This document shows positions 7,644 to 16,401 of a stretch of 64,000 nucleotides of DNA, piece after piece. The position numbers and the translations under genes are program-made. Source of the stretch: Peptococcaceae bacterium UBA5767 (GTDB lineage Bacteria > Bacillota > TC1 > UBA5767); the NCBI GenBank assembly GCA_002418765.1, contig DIET01000038.1, positions 1-64,000 on the forward strand, in the 5' to 3' direction. Below the pieces are notes generated by a model. That model saw only the letters and a list, made by a program, of their open reading frames with translations. It had not been told where the DNA came from and made no database searches. Positions within the stretch are counted from its first letter, which is position 1. Every line of letters starts with the position of its first letter.

Positions 7644-8304
7644 TTTACATCTGTCATTGGGCAGTGACAAACCAATGGATATCTTTGGCGATCAATGGAT
7701 CGATCATCATTTGCATATTGCCAGAGACTGGGAGTCAAATGTTGCTCCCTCGGATCTGGTGCTTTTGGCAGGCGATCATTCTTGGGGACTGAAGCTTTCT
7801 GAGGCTTTGCCTGATTTGACGTTCATCGGCCGACTCCCCGGACAAAAACTATTGATCAAGGGAAATCATGATTTGTGGTGGCAAAGCAGAACGAAAATCG
7901 AGCAAGTGATGGACGAGTCTATGCATATTTTGCAGAACGATTCCTATCGCTATGGTTCTTGGAGCATTTGTGGAACGCGTGGTTGGATAACACCCCAGGA
8001 GCAGGTTTTGAGTAAAGATGATGAGAAAATTTATCAGCGGGAACTCTTGCGGCTGAAGATGTCATTAGAACATGCAAAATCAGCGGGCAACTTGATGGTG
8101 ATGATGCATTATCCTCCCGTGACGTCAGAAGGTGTGGGGACGGAATTTTCCAGATTGATGGAAGAATACGGTGTCAAAAAGTGTGTATACGGGCATCTTC
8201 ATGGGGCAAGTACCAAGTATGCCTTTGAAGGGGAAATGGGTGGTATAGAATATCGCTTGGTCAGTGCTGATCATTTGCACTTCAAACTATTGAGATTATT
8301 CTGA
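7621..8304 (+). CDS. Calcineurin-like metallophosphoesterase
   Basis: 227 aa. The metal-binding motifs of the family are all present: 'DLHLS' (residues ~8-12), 'GDHSWG' (~57-62), 'GNHDLWW' (~81-87), 'MHYPP' (~161-165) and 'GHLHG' (~191-195). Such enzymes hydrolyse phosphodiesters or phosphomonoesters using two metals; the substrate cannot be read from sequence. No signal peptide, so cytoplasmic. It begins inside the uracil-DNA glycosylase gene, suggesting coupled expression and perhaps a nucleic-acid role, which is inference. Confidence 0.88.
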   Translation: MKIFAISDLHLSLGSDKPMDIFGDQWIDHHLHIARDWESNVAPSDLVLLAGDHSWGLKLSEALPDLTFIGRLPGQKLLIKGNHDLWWQSRTKIEQVMDESMHILQNDSYRYGSWSICGTRGWITPQEQVLSKDDEKIYQRELLRLKMSLEHAKSAGNLMVMMHYPPVTSEGVGTEFSRLMEEYGVKKCVYGHLHGASTKYAFEGEMGGIEYRLVSADHLHFKLLRLF

Positions 8305-8311
8305 TTCTTCC

Positions 8312-8340
8312 TTGTTTGCCGTTGTAAGTTATCATATAAT
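8312..8340 (+). promoter_or_regulatory. Candidate promoter of lpdA
   Basis: TTGTTT (8312-8317) and a perfect TATAAT (8335-8340) are 17 bp apart, 35 bp before the lpdA start. The -35 box is imperfect. Confidence 0.6.
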
Positions 8341-8374
8341 GTTTGTAGTCATGAAAGAACAGGAGGCAGTAAGA

Positions 8375-9754
8375 ATGTATGATGTGTGTGTTGTGGGCGG
8401 TGGCCCCGGTGGTTATGTGGCCGCTATTCGCGCGGCTCAGTTGGGTGCCAAAGTTGCATTGATCGAAAAAGAAAAAATTGGTGGAACCTGTTTGAATTGG
8501 GGTTGTATTCCGACCAAAGCCCTGATAGCCAGTACTTCGGTCTTGGCTGATATTAAAAATGCTGCAAGTTTTGGTTTGCAAGTAGATGGTTATTCATATG
8601 ATTTTACTAAAATGATGGAACGAAAAGATAAGATTGTTGATCAATTGGTGGGCGGCATCGGTTTTCTTTTAAAGAAGAACAACATTGATCTGTTCACGGG
8701 CTCAGCCAGGTTGCTCAGCAATCAGTCTGTTGAAGTTACTTCTTCCACTGGAAAAGAGATTGTTGAAGCCAAGGATATTATTCTGGCCACGGGATCTGAA
8801 GCAGCATTGATCAAAGCGCTGAGTTATGATGGTAAGCAGGTTATTACTTCCAAGGAAGCGCTTGCACTCAGTGAACTTCCCCAGAGTCTTCTGGTTATCG
8901 GCGGAGGCGTGATTGGTTGTGAATTCGCCATGATTTTTGCAGAATTGGGTGTTGAAGTCTATATCGTAGAGGCGCTGGAACGTATTCTTCCTATGGTTGA
9001 TGAAGAAATTTCCAAACGGATGACTACCTATATCAAAAAGAAAAAAATCAAAGTTTCTACGGGAACGTTGATCAGTCAAGTAGAAGTATTGTCTGGAAAG
9101 ATCAAAGCAACATTGGCTGATGGCAAGGAGATTGAGGCAGAAAAGGCATTAATTTCGATTGGCCGTACATTTAATTCAGCTCATCTTGGACTGGAAGAAA
9201 TTGGTGTCGAGATTGGCTCCCGCGGTGAAATTGTGGTAGATGAGTTTTTGAAAACCAATGTGGAGCATGTTTACGCCATCGGCGATGTGACCAACAAAGT
9301 TCAATTGGCTCATGTGGCCAGTGCCCAGGGCATTGTCTGTGTTGAAAATTTGTTCAAGGAAGGCAAGCAGGTGGCCATGAAATATGATGTGGTCCCCAGT
9401 TGTATCTTCACCAACCCTGAAATTGCCACGGTTGGTCTTACTGAGGCAGAGGCTGAGCAAAAGGGTATGGCGGTTTCTGTAGGCAAGTTTGCCTTTCAAG
9501 CCAGTGGTAAAGCACTTTGTATCGGTCATACGGAAGGCTTTGTCAAAATGGTGGCGGAAAAGGGTACCGATAAGATCTTGGGGGTTCACATTCTAGGGCC
9601 TCATGCTACTGATCTGATTGCTGAAGGGGTTTTGGCCATAGAACAAGGTATCACAGTAGAGGCTTTGTCCAAAACGATTCATGCCCATCCTACGCTGGCG
9701 GAATGCATGATGGAAGCGGCTGAAGCGGTTCACGGATTATCTGTTCACTCTTAA
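8375..9754 (+). CDS. lpdA: Dihydrolipoyl dehydrogenase (E3)
   Basis: 459 aa from ATG 8375, which has AGGAGG upstream; an earlier in-frame start would add 21 residues that do not belong to the FAD domain. Reoxidises dihydrolipoamide of 2-oxoacid dehydrogenase or glycine-cleavage complexes, passing electrons via FAD to NAD+. FAD motif 'GGGPGGYVAA', redox disulfide 'GGTCLNWGCIPTK' (~36-48), NAD motif 'GGGVIGCEFA', second FAD motif 'YAIGDVT', and C-terminal 'HAHPTLAE' with the catalytic His. No lipoyl domain is fused. It is monocistronic, and is the only E3 in the window that could serve the E1/E2 complex at 18909-23082, which has no E3 of its own. Confidence 0.96.
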   Translation: MYDVCVVGGGPGGYVAAIRAAQLGAKVALIEKEKIGGTCLNWGCIPTKALIASTSVLADIKNAASFGLQVDGYSYDFTKMMERKDKIVDQLVGGIGFLLKKNNIDLFTGSARLLSNQSVEVTSSTGKEIVEAKDIILATGSEAALIKALSYDGKQVITSKEALALSELPQSLLVIGGGVIGCEFAMIFAELGVEVYIVEALERILPMVDEEISKRMTTYIKKKKIKVSTGTLISQVEVLSGKIKATLADGKEIEAEKALISIGRTFNSAHLGLEEIGVEIGSRGEIVVDEFLKTNVEHVYAIGDVTNKVQLAHVASAQGIVCVENLFKEGKQVAMKYDVVPSCIFTNPEIATVGLTEAEAEQKGMAVSVGKFAFQASGKALCIGHTEGFVKMVAEKGTDKILGVHILGPHATDLIAEGVLAIEQGITVEALSKTIHAHPTLAECMMEAAEAVHGLSVHS

Positions 9755-9760
9755 ATACGT

Positions 9761-9784
9761 AAGCCCGGTTTCCGGGCTTTTTTC
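9761..9784 (+). terminator. Terminator after lpdA
   Basis: AAGCCCGG and CCGGGCTT form an 8-bp GC-rich stem with TTT loop, followed by a run of T. Confidence 0.92.
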
Positions 9785-9795
9785 GGAGGTAGGGT

Positions 9796-10419
9796 ATGCG
9801 GATTTGTGTTTACTCCTCATCGAGTGAAGCGCTTTCACCCTTATATTTTGGTGAGGCCAGAAGGCTCGGAACGCTTATGGCCAAGAATCATCATGAACTG
9901 GTGTACGGCGCTGGTGATTTGGGGTTGATGGGTGAATGTGCCCGTGGTTTGCAGCAAGGCGGCGGGCGTATCATTGGCGTCATCCCTGAAGCGCTAAATC
10001 AAGAAGGTATTGTTTTCCCGGATTGTCATGATTTGCATGTCACCAAAACCATGCGAGAACGCAAGGCCTTGATGGAGGACATCGCAGATGGATTCATTGC
10101 ATTGCCAGGTGGTTTCGGAACGTTGGAGGAACTGTTGGAAATCATTACGTTGAAACAACTGAAGTATCACAACAAGCCTATTGTTATTCTGAACATCAAC
10201 CATTTCTATGAAACCTTGTTGGGTTTCTTTGAACAGATTATACAAAATAAATTTGCCCAAGAATTTTCTCGGGGATTTTATTTCGTTACGTCGGATGTGG
10301 AAGATGCGCTTGCCTATATTGAAGCTTATCGTCCAACCATGACAGAGGACAAATGGTTTGGCCGCAGGGGTTTATTGGATGCGCAAGGAGAAAACAGAAA
10401 AGAGGAAAATGAGGTATGA
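9796..10419 (+). CDS. LOG family nucleotide phosphoribohydrolase
   Basis: 207 aa. Belongs to the TIGR00730/LOG family, often annotated as lysine decarboxylase but known in characterised members to release the base from nucleoside 5'-monophosphates. The diagnostic motif 'PGGFGTLEE' is at ~101-109, preceded by 'MRERKALM' (~86-93), and the N-terminal Rossmann-like region has 'YGAGDLGLMG' (~38-47). The physiological substrate is unknown. The last codon overlaps the start of the methyltransferase gene (ATGA), so the two are probably coupled. Confidence 0.85.
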   Translation: MRICVYSSSSEALSPLYFGEARRLGTLMAKNHHELVYGAGDLGLMGECARGLQQGGGRIIGVIPEALNQEGIVFPDCHDLHVTKTMRERKALMEDIADGFIALPGGFGTLEELLEIITLKQLKYHNKPIVILNINHFYETLLGFFEQIIQNKFAQEFSRGFYFVTSDVEDALAYIEAYRPTMTEDKWFGRRGLLDAQGENRKEENEV

Positions 10420-11237
10420 AATTTATTGCTGAATCCATCAATACAAGTATCAAACGCATAAAGACTGCAGTGGAAGACGGTGACGGCCAGTATATCAAAC
10501 GGCTAGCTGTGGCTCAGCAAGAGGCTGGAGCAGCATACATCGATGTAAACTGTGGGACGCGCATCGGGGATGAGGTAGAAAAGATGGAGTGGTTGGTACG
10601 CTTGGTTCAGGAAGTGGTCACCTTGCCGCTGTCCATCGATAGCCCAAGTCCTGTCGCGATTGAAAAGGGATTATCGTTGATCACAGGAAAGCAACCCATT
10701 ATCAATTCCATTACTGGAGAAGAAGAGCGCTTCCAAGCTATTTTGCCGTTGGTGAAGAAGTACAATGCGAAGATCATTGCTTTGCTTCTCGATGATAAGG
10801 GCATGCCGGCTACGGCAGAAGATCGCATACGAGTAGCCCAACATTTGATTCCTTCTTTACTGGAAGCTGGAGTTCCGGCGAACGATATTTTGGTGGATCC
10901 TATTGTTCGACCCATTGGTACAGGTGATACGGCTGGCTGGGAGGTTTTTCAAGCCATGGCTACACTGAAGGAACAGTATCCGGAGGTGCATTTTAGTATA
11001 GGCTTGAGCAATATTTCCCATGGCTTGCCCATGGATGAAATGATCAACCATGCTTTCATGATCATGTGCATGCAAAATGGTCTTGATTACTGTATTGCCA
11101 ATGTATTGGATCAAAAAATTATGGGTTATGCACTCATCGCAGAGGGTCTGCTTGGTAAAGATGCTTATTGTGGGAAGTTGCTGAAAGCTTATCGAAAAGG
11201 ATTGTATCCTGTCTCGGAGAATCATTTGAATGTATGA
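10416..11237 (+). CDS. Methyltetrahydrofolate methyltransferase-like protein (pterin-binding domain)
   Basis: 273 aa, about the length of AcsE/MeTr-type enzymes, which move a methyl group from methyl-THF to a corrinoid protein. A dihydropteroate-synthase-like TIM barrel is visible: 'AAYIDVNCGTR' (~38-48), 'LPLSIDSPSP' (~69-78), 'PIINSITGE', 'ILVDPIVRPIG' (~157-167) and 'SIGLSNISHGLP' (~195-206). The Asn-rich positions match methyltransferases rather than folate-synthesising DHPS. No corrinoid protein or reductive activase gene is near, so the methyl acceptor must be encoded elsewhere. Overlaps the LOG gene by 4 bp. Confidence 0.82.
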   Translation: MKFIAESINTSIKRIKTAVEDGDGQYIKRLAVAQQEAGAAYIDVNCGTRIGDEVEKMEWLVRLVQEVVTLPLSIDSPSPVAIEKGLSLITGKQPIINSITGEEERFQAILPLVKKYNAKIIALLLDDKGMPATAEDRIRVAQHLIPSLLEAGVPANDILVDPIVRPIGTGDTAGWEVFQAMATLKEQYPEVHFSIGLSNISHGLPMDEMINHAFMIMCMQNGLDYCIANVLDQKIMGYALIAEGLLGKDAYCGKLLKAYRKGLYPVSENHLNV

Positions 11238-11348
11238 TCAAGCGCTTTCATTGATTTGTCTGAAAGCAAGGTATATAATGACATTATCCACGGGAACTTT
11301 TTTCTGACCTTTGCGTCTACATACAAAAGGATAGAAAGGGTGAGTGAC

Positions 11349-11885
11349 GTGAAAAGAAGTGATCGCACATGGGGAAAATGGCTTCCTATAGCTATGATTT
11401 GCTTGTTTTTGGGTTTGTTATTGTCTGGTTGTCTCGTCGATGCATCAGAAAGCAAAGAGTCTGATCAGGGAGATTTGTTGATTGAGGATAAACCTTCGGA
11501 TATCGTGGATAATCCAGATGCTGTAACCAATCCAGGTTATTCCATTGTAGAGAAAGTGGACATTTTGGGTCCGGTCATGCAAGAGGATATAACGACTTAT
11601 TTACACCAGCAAGGATTTAAAACGCATTTTGACGGCACTGAAGATGTGACAACTTGCTTGATCTTTATGGGAGAGCAAATGACTGGTGGTTATGCGATTG
11701 AGATGGTGGGGGCGGACGTTGTTGGTCAGGAAGTGACCTTGACGATCCAAGAAATGATTCCTGGCACCGATGAAATGGTTACGCAGGCTCTAACATATCC
11801 TTATTTGGTGGTTCAGTTGGATGGGGAATACACCAGCGTAACGGTCAAGAATACCCAAGGTGACCTTTATGAGGAGCTCGGATAA
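11349..11885 (+). CDS. Lipoprotein with PrcB C-terminal-like domain
   Basis: 178 aa from GTG 11349, chosen because GAAAGGG lies 8 bp upstream and the product then begins with a proper lipoprotein signal: basic n-region, hydrophobic core and lipobox 'LLSGC' (residues ~24-28). The mature part is acidic at first. Its second half contains 'GEQMTGGYAIEM', followed by short beta-strand-like segments, resembling the PrcB C-terminal domain found in secreted Firmicute proteins. The function is unknown. A TATAAT at 11272-11277 upstream could be its -10 box, but the matching -35 is poor. Probably anchored on the outer face of the membrane. Confidence 0.65.
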   Translation: MKRSDRTWGKWLPIAMICLFLGLLLSGCLVDASESKESDQGDLLIEDKPSDIVDNPDAVTNPGYSIVEKVDILGPVMQEDITTYLHQQGFKTHFDGTEDVTTCLIFMGEQMTGGYAIEMVGADVVGQEVTLTIQEMIPGTDEMVTQALTYPYLVVQLDGEYTSVTVKNTQGDLYEELG

Positions 11886-11934
11886 GGTAACGGAATGTAA
11901 TAGATTGGTACCGATTTAAATTGGTTTATGTAGG

Positions 11935-12071
11935 TTGATGAGATTGTTAAACCTTTAGGGGTTTTATCAATAACAAATCATTGGAAAACGATGGTTTGTC
12001 GCTCAGCGTTTGCGTTGAGTGGGGGGGAATGGTACGAAGAAAAAGCTGCAGATTTCTGCAGCTTTTTCTTT
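11935..12071 (+). ncRNA. Candidate structured RNA: three hairpins plus a terminator
   Basis: No protein gene fits here, but four helices follow one another. Hairpin 1: TTGAT (11935-11939) with ATCAA (11966-11970), inner helix AAACC/GGTTT. Hairpin 2: 11973-11982 with 11990-11999, 10 bp including G-T pairs, loop GGAAAAC minus its closing bases. Hairpin 3: CGCTCAGCG (12000-12008) with CGTTGAGTG (12013-12021), 9 bp, loop TTTG. A terminator ends it. G-T pairs throughout suggest selection at RNA level on the plus strand. It could be a small RNA, or a structured 3' end of the lipoprotein mRNA. No known RNA family was recognised. Confidence 0.45.
12040..12071. terminator. Bidirectional terminator between the lipoprotein gene and thrC
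   Basis: AAAAAGCTGCAG (12040-12051) and CTGCAGCTTTTT (12056-12067) form a 12-bp stem with loop ATTT. It has T-runs on both strands, so it can end plus-strand transcripts and those of thrC. Confidence 0.9.
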
Positions 12072-12177
12072 TATTGATTAGGCCAGCAAAGAACTGCGTG
12101 GCGCTCGTAATATCTTATATCGATGGGATGGTCATGATTTTTTAAAAAGTTTGTTTATCAGAAGTTCAGATTGCTTC

Positions 12178-13677
12178 TTATAAATTTAAAAAAGTTTCTA
12201 CAACCTGTTGCATTTGAGTAACCTCACATACATCTTTGTGGAGGATAGCCTTTTTGTCCAAGTCTTTGAGCCCGAGAGGGATTTCCAAATTGGCCTCTTG
12301 CGACAGCTTTGCCAATAGAGTAATTTCATTGGATGAATCAACAATATCTTGCTCCAGTACAGCTTTGGCTACAGCAGCATTGAACTTGAATGGACTTGCT
12401 GTGGAGACAATGATGGTTTTGCGTTTGTCATGGGTTTCTTTTTGGTATTTGTGGTGAACATCCATGGCTACTGCGGTGTGCGTATCCATAAGGTATTGCT
12501 GATTTTGGTAAGTTGTTCGTATTCTATCGATGGTTTCTGCATCGTTGCTGAAATCGGACCAGAATAGAGACTGGATACGTTCACGCAATACGGGTTGAAT
12601 TTCGTAGGTACCTTGTTCACGCAATCCTTTCATGTAATCTTTGACTTGCGTAGCATCTCGGTTGCTCATCAAGTAGAGTAAACGCTCCAGATTGCTTGAG
12701 ATCAAGATATCCATTGAAGGAGAGTAGGTTCGGCAAAATGTCCGATTGCGGTCGTAGATTCCTGTCTTGATGAAGTCGCTAAGTACATTGTTTTGATTGG
12801 CTGCACAAATCAGTTTGTGTATGGGTAAACCCATTTCCTGGGCAAAATAACCAGCTAGAATGTTTCCGAAATTGCCAGTTGGGACAACAAAATTAATGGA
12901 TTCGCCTAGCGTGATTTCGTTGCGTTTAAGCAGATCCATATAACTGGAAAAATAATAAACAATTTGTGGAACCAAACGGCCCCAATTGATGGAGTTGGCA
13001 GAAGAGAAACGGTATCCTTCTTCTGCCAGTCGATCGGCTAGACTACTGTTGGAAAAAATTTGCTTTACTCCTGTCTGGGTATCATCAAAATTGCCACGGA
13101 CAGCCACAACTTTAAGATTGTGACCCTCTTGGGTAATCATCTGCAGCTTTTGAATTTCACTGACGCCATGTTCAGGGTAGAAGACCATCATTTTGGTCTT
13201 GTCTACATTTTGAAAACCTGAAAGAGCAGCTTTGCCGGTGTCCCCCGAGGTGGCGACCAAAATGACATAGGTATGGTCATCTTGTTGCAACTGAGCTGCT
13301 GCAGTTAGCAGGTAGGGGAGAATTTGAAGTGCGATATCTTTGAAAGCACAGGTTGGCCCGTGAAATAGTTCAAGAACAGAAATCTCATCATTGATATGCC
13401 GCAAGGGAGCAATGTCAGGATGCGTAAAGGTATGTTCATTGTAGGCATGATGAATACAAGAATTCAGTATGTCTTTAGGAAAATCATCTAGAAACAAAGA
13501 AAGGATGCGTTGAGCCTTTTCCTGGTAAGTGAGATCTTTCCATTGATCAATATCATGAAGTGATAGTTTGGGAATCGTCTCGGGGATAAAAAGTCCTTCG
13601 TCTTGTGCCAGACCACGTAAAACAATTTCAGCACTGGTTAATGTGGCATTACCCTCACGGGTACTTTCATACAACAT
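12178..13677 (-). CDS. thrC: Threonine synthase
   Basis: 499 aa; the start at 13677 has AAGGAGG upstream on the minus strand. Converts O-phosphohomoserine to threonine using pyridoxal phosphate. The N-terminus ('MLYESTREGNATLTSAEIV') and length fit the long threonine synthases of the E. coli/yeast type rather than the ~350-aa Bacillus type. The PLP Lys lies in 'GPTCAFKDIALQ' (~105-116), and 'ATSGDTGKAALSGF' is the phosphate-binding region (~141-154). It stands alone, convergent with the lipoprotein gene; homoserine dehydrogenase and kinase are not in the window. Confidence 0.95.
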   Translation of the reverse strand: MLYESTREGNATLTSAEIVLRGLAQDEGLFIPETIPKLSLHDIDQWKDLTYQEKAQRILSLFLDDFPKDILNSCIHHAYNEHTFTHPDIAPLRHINDEISVLELFHGPTCAFKDIALQILPYLLTAAAQLQQDDHTYVILVATSGDTGKAALSGFQNVDKTKMMVFYPEHGVSEIQKLQMITQEGHNLKVVAVRGNFDDTQTGVKQIFSNSSLADRLAEEGYRFSSANSINWGRLVPQIVYYFSSYMDLLKRNEITLGESINFVVPTGNFGNILAGYFAQEMGLPIHKLICAANQNNVLSDFIKTGIYDRNRTFCRTYSPSMDILISSNLERLLYLMSNRDATQVKDYMKGLREQGTYEIQPVLRERIQSLFWSDFSNDAETIDRIRTTYQNQQYLMDTHTAVAMDVHHKYQKETHDKRKTIIVSTASPFKFNAAVAKAVLEQDIVDSSNEITLLAKLSQEANLEIPLGLKDLDKKAILHKDVCEVTQMQQVVETFLNL

Positions 13678-13778
13678 GTATGGTCCTCCTTACGTCTTAT
13701 GAAACCGTTGTCATCGTAACAGATTTTCAATGAATTGTTAAGTTGCATTTTAACATAAAGAAGTGATTTCTTAGAAAT

Positions 13779-14774
13779 CTATGATTCTCGTGGTATGAAT
13801 TGTGTCGGCAGAATAATGGTCTGGGGTTCGCGAGAAGGCATCTCGATTGCGGATAAAATCTCTTTGGCGGCATATATACCCAATTCTTCATTGGCATAAG
13901 CTATGGAAGAAATGGAGGGAATCATCATTTCACAGTACTTGCTGTTTTCTCCTGAAATGACAGATACATCGTCAGGAACAGAAAACCCATAATCGTGCAA
14001 AGAGCGAAGTGCCCCCATGGCCAAAGGTTCATTGGCTGCATAAATCCCTTGGGGAAGATGGGGGAGCAGACGTTCTACCGCATGATAGCCGTGCTCGGCT
14101 TCTTCCATGGGATAGGAAAAAATATGCTCCGGAAGAACTTCTATCCCTTGCTCACGCAGTTTTCTTTGTAAGATATCACATCTTCTGATGCTGAAACGAT
14201 ATTCGAGTTCACTAGAGATGATTGCACAACGTTTGATATTTTTCCTCTTGAATGAGAGAGCAACTTGTTCCATTACTCTTTCTTCTTCTACATACACTGT
14301 TGTCACCTGCGGAATGGGTCCTTTGTCTATGACGACCAAGGGGCAATTGGCGATATCCTTGATGGACTGATAGTACGTAGTTTCATTGAGATAGGATCCC
14401 GCCAAAATCAGGCCATCCATAAATAGACTTGCACGTTTTTCTTTAAGAAATTCTATGAAACTCGACATTTTCTCCAAACTTTTGGTCATATTGATGATGC
14501 TTAGGATGTAACCTGATTCAAGGAGCGTTTTCTCTGCCCCACGAATGACATCGAGCATGAATCTGTTGTCGATGGAGTTTACCAGCAGGGTAATGCTGTG
14601 GGTTTTGGTGTTCATAAGATTTCTGGCAAAAGGGTTGCCGGTGAAATGATGATCCTGCATGACCTGGTTGATGCGATGCAAGGTTTTTGGACTGACTTTA
14701 TCCGGTTGATTCATAGCCCTGGAAACGGTAGCTACTGATACATTGGCCAATTTTGCAATGTCGCGAATATTCAT
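13779..14774 (-). CDS. LacI family transcriptional regulator
   Basis: 331 aa from ATG 14774, preceded by GGAG; a longer reading would run into the trpB terminator. The N-terminal helix-turn-helix has 'IRDIAKLANVSVATVSRAMN' in residues 3-22, the signature of LacI/GalR repressors, followed by the hinge 'NPFARNL'. The rest is a periplasmic-binding-protein-like sensor domain with 'DGLILAGS', 'NEPLAMGALRSL' and 'SVISGENS'. The ligand is unknown; sugars are usual. No transport or catabolic operon is adjacent, so its target is not evident. Confidence 0.9.
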   Translation of the reverse strand: MNIRDIAKLANVSVATVSRAMNQPDKVSPKTLHRINQVMQDHHFTGNPFARNLMNTKTHSITLLVNSIDNRFMLDVIRGAEKTLLESGYILSIINMTKSLEKMSSFIEFLKEKRASLFMDGLILAGSYLNETTYYQSIKDIANCPLVVIDKGPIPQVTTVYVEEERVMEQVALSFKRKNIKRCAIISSELEYRFSIRRCDILQRKLREQGIEVLPEHIFSYPMEEAEHGYHAVERLLPHLPQGIYAANEPLAMGALRSLHDYGFSVPDDVSVISGENSKYCEMMIPSISSIAYANEELGIYAAKEILSAIEMPSREPQTIILPTQFIPRES

Positions 14775-14860
14775 AATGACTCCTTCGACAGTTCTATCGT
14801 TATTATAACAAAGAAAAACAAAGGAAACCTTATGGAAGCAACATTGTTGCTCAGATTTGT

Positions 14861-14898
14861 ACAAAAAAAGCGAGAAAGATACATTATCCTTCTCGCTT
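14861..14898 (-). terminator. Terminator of trpB
   Basis: On the minus strand AAGCGAGAA pairs with TTCTCGCTT around a 13-base loop and is followed by seven T. It lies just 3' of trpB and separates it from the LacI gene. Confidence 0.85.
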
Positions 14899-14929
14899 AC
14901 CATCTCATCTCTATGCTCGATAATAAAGA

Positions 14930-16162
14930 TTATTGATGTTCTCGATCGTATTTGTCCTTCAACTCAAAAGCAAGTTTTTCGCTTTCTAGAATGGTACCTA
15001 CATCTTTATCGCCTCTGCCGGATAAATTGACTACAATGATCTTATCAGCACTGAGAGTAGGAGCCAGTTTCATGGCATAGGCAAGAGCGTGGGCACTTTC
15101 AATGGCTGGTACGATACCCTCTGTTTTCGATAGATAGCGGAAGGCATCTAGTGCCTCAAAGTCGGTAACAGCTACATATTTGGCCAGTCCTACGTCATGC
15201 ATATAGCTATGCTCTGGACCTACACCAGGGTAGTCTAAACCGGAGGCAATGGAATAACAATGAGCAGGATTGCCTTCATCGTCTTGCATGACATAGCATT
15301 TGAAACCATGAATGATTCCAGGTTTAGCGCCTGTGATAGGAGCGGCATGCTCCCCGGTTTCCATACCTAAACCGGCAGGTTCAACACCAATGAGTTGGAC
15401 TTGTTCATTGCCGATGTATTTGCTGAAAAATCCTATGGCATTACTCCCCCCACCAACACAGGCAATGAGGTAATCTGGATCTCTTCTTTCTTTTTCTTGC
15501 ATCTGAACCTTAAGCTCTTTGCTAATGATACTCTGGAAATGGTGCACCATGGCAGGGTAAGGATAGGGCCCTACCGCTGAACCAAGCAAATAAAAGGTGG
15601 TTTCATGATTCACAACAAGATCCATCAAAGCAGCATCAACAGCAGCTTTTAGATCACGGTCGCCATCTTTCACAGTGATTACTGTGGCACCAAGCAATTC
15701 CATACGGAAAACATTAAGATTCTGTTTGATGGTATCCAGCTCACCCATATAGATAACACATTCCAGACCAAATTGGGCGGCCACTGTAGCTGTCGCTACA
15801 CCATGTTGCCCGGCACCTGTTTCAGCGATAACACGTTTGGCACCCATACGTTTGGCCAGCATGATTTGACCAATGGTGTTATTGATTTTGTGGGCACCTG
15901 TATGGTTTAAATCTTCCCTCTTCAAATAAATTTTGGCACCACCCAAATCTTGGGTCATGTTTTTGGCATAAAAAAGAGGCGAGGGTTTGCCAACATAATC
16001 CTTCATATAGTAGTTGTACTCTTCTATAAATTCAGGATCATTTTTATATTGCTCGAAAGCAACGGCAACTCTCTCCAATACTGGAACCAAAGGTGGGGGT
16101 ACAAATACACCACCATATTCACCATAAAAACCTTCTTTGCTACAGCCATAATCTTTACTCAT
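14930..16162 (-). CDS. trpB: Tryptophan synthase beta chain, orphan copy
   Basis: 410 aa; the start at 16162 has GAGGAG upstream. Condenses indole with serine to tryptophan using PLP. The PLP Lys is in 'KREDLNHTGAHKINN' (~83-97), the catalytic Glu in 'AETGAGQHG' (~112-120), and the phosphate-binding loop is 'CVGGGSNAIG' (~233-242). Length and motifs match TrpB1, the form that pairs with TrpA. No trpA or other trp gene adjoins: it has its own promoter and terminator, so it may work with a distant TrpA or salvage free indole. No frameshift or loss of key residues was seen. Confidence 0.95.
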   Translation of the reverse strand: MSKDYGCSKEGFYGEYGGVFVPPPLVPVLERVAVAFEQYKNDPEFIEEYNYYMKDYVGKPSPLFYAKNMTQDLGGAKIYLKREDLNHTGAHKINNTIGQIMLAKRMGAKRVIAETGAGQHGVATATVAAQFGLECVIYMGELDTIKQNLNVFRMELLGATVITVKDGDRDLKAAVDAALMDLVVNHETTFYLLGSAVGPYPYPAMVHHFQSIISKELKVQMQEKERRDPDYLIACVGGGSNAIGFFSKYIGNEQVQLIGVEPAGLGMETGEHAAPITGAKPGIIHGFKCYVMQDDEGNPAHCYSIASGLDYPGVGPEHSYMHDVGLAKYVAVTDFEALDAFRYLSKTEGIVPAIESAHALAYAMKLAPTLSADKIIVVNLSGRGDKDVGTILESEKLAFELKDKYDREHQ

Positions 16163-16188
16163 CTCATCTCGTCTCCTCTAGGAAAATT

Positions 16189-16241
16189 TGTAGCCTCGAT
16201 GCTACATGGCATAGTATAAACTATTTTCAATGCTATGGCAA
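16189..16241 (-). promoter_or_regulatory. trpB promoter and 5'-UTR hairpin
   Basis: On the minus strand TTGCCA (complement of 16236-16241) and TATACT (complement of 16213-16218) are exactly 17 bp apart, directed at trpB. Between promoter and RBS, TGTAGC and GCTACA (16189-16194 and 16201-16206) form a 6-bp hairpin. The leader is too short for a T-box, and no tryptophan-rich leader peptide was seen. Confidence 0.75.
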
Positions 16242-16363
16242 ACTTTCTTGGCATGAAAAGAGCCTTGTTCTGCTAACAGCACCCTTATGTGATTTATTGG
16301 AATATGGATTTCACTTGGTTCTTTTGTGGCACAGAAAAAAATGGAGCAAAGGAGAAAGAAGGG

Positions 16364-16392
16364 TTTCCATTTTTACGCCCATACGGTATAAT
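16364..16392 (+). promoter_or_regulatory. Promoter of the GntR/Mch/E1-E2 operon
   Basis: TTTCCA (16364-16369) and TATAAT (16387-16392) are 17 bp apart, 44 bp before the GntR-type gene. The candidate operator at 16402-16421 lies just downstream of the predicted start point. Confidence 0.7.
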
Positions 16393-16401
16393 GCAATTAC
16401 G

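Noticed and set aside
16163..16290. Possible T-box or trp leader upstream of trpB
   Set aside because: The leader is too short, lacks a T-box motif and terminator, and a consensus promoter fits within 55 bp of the start codon.
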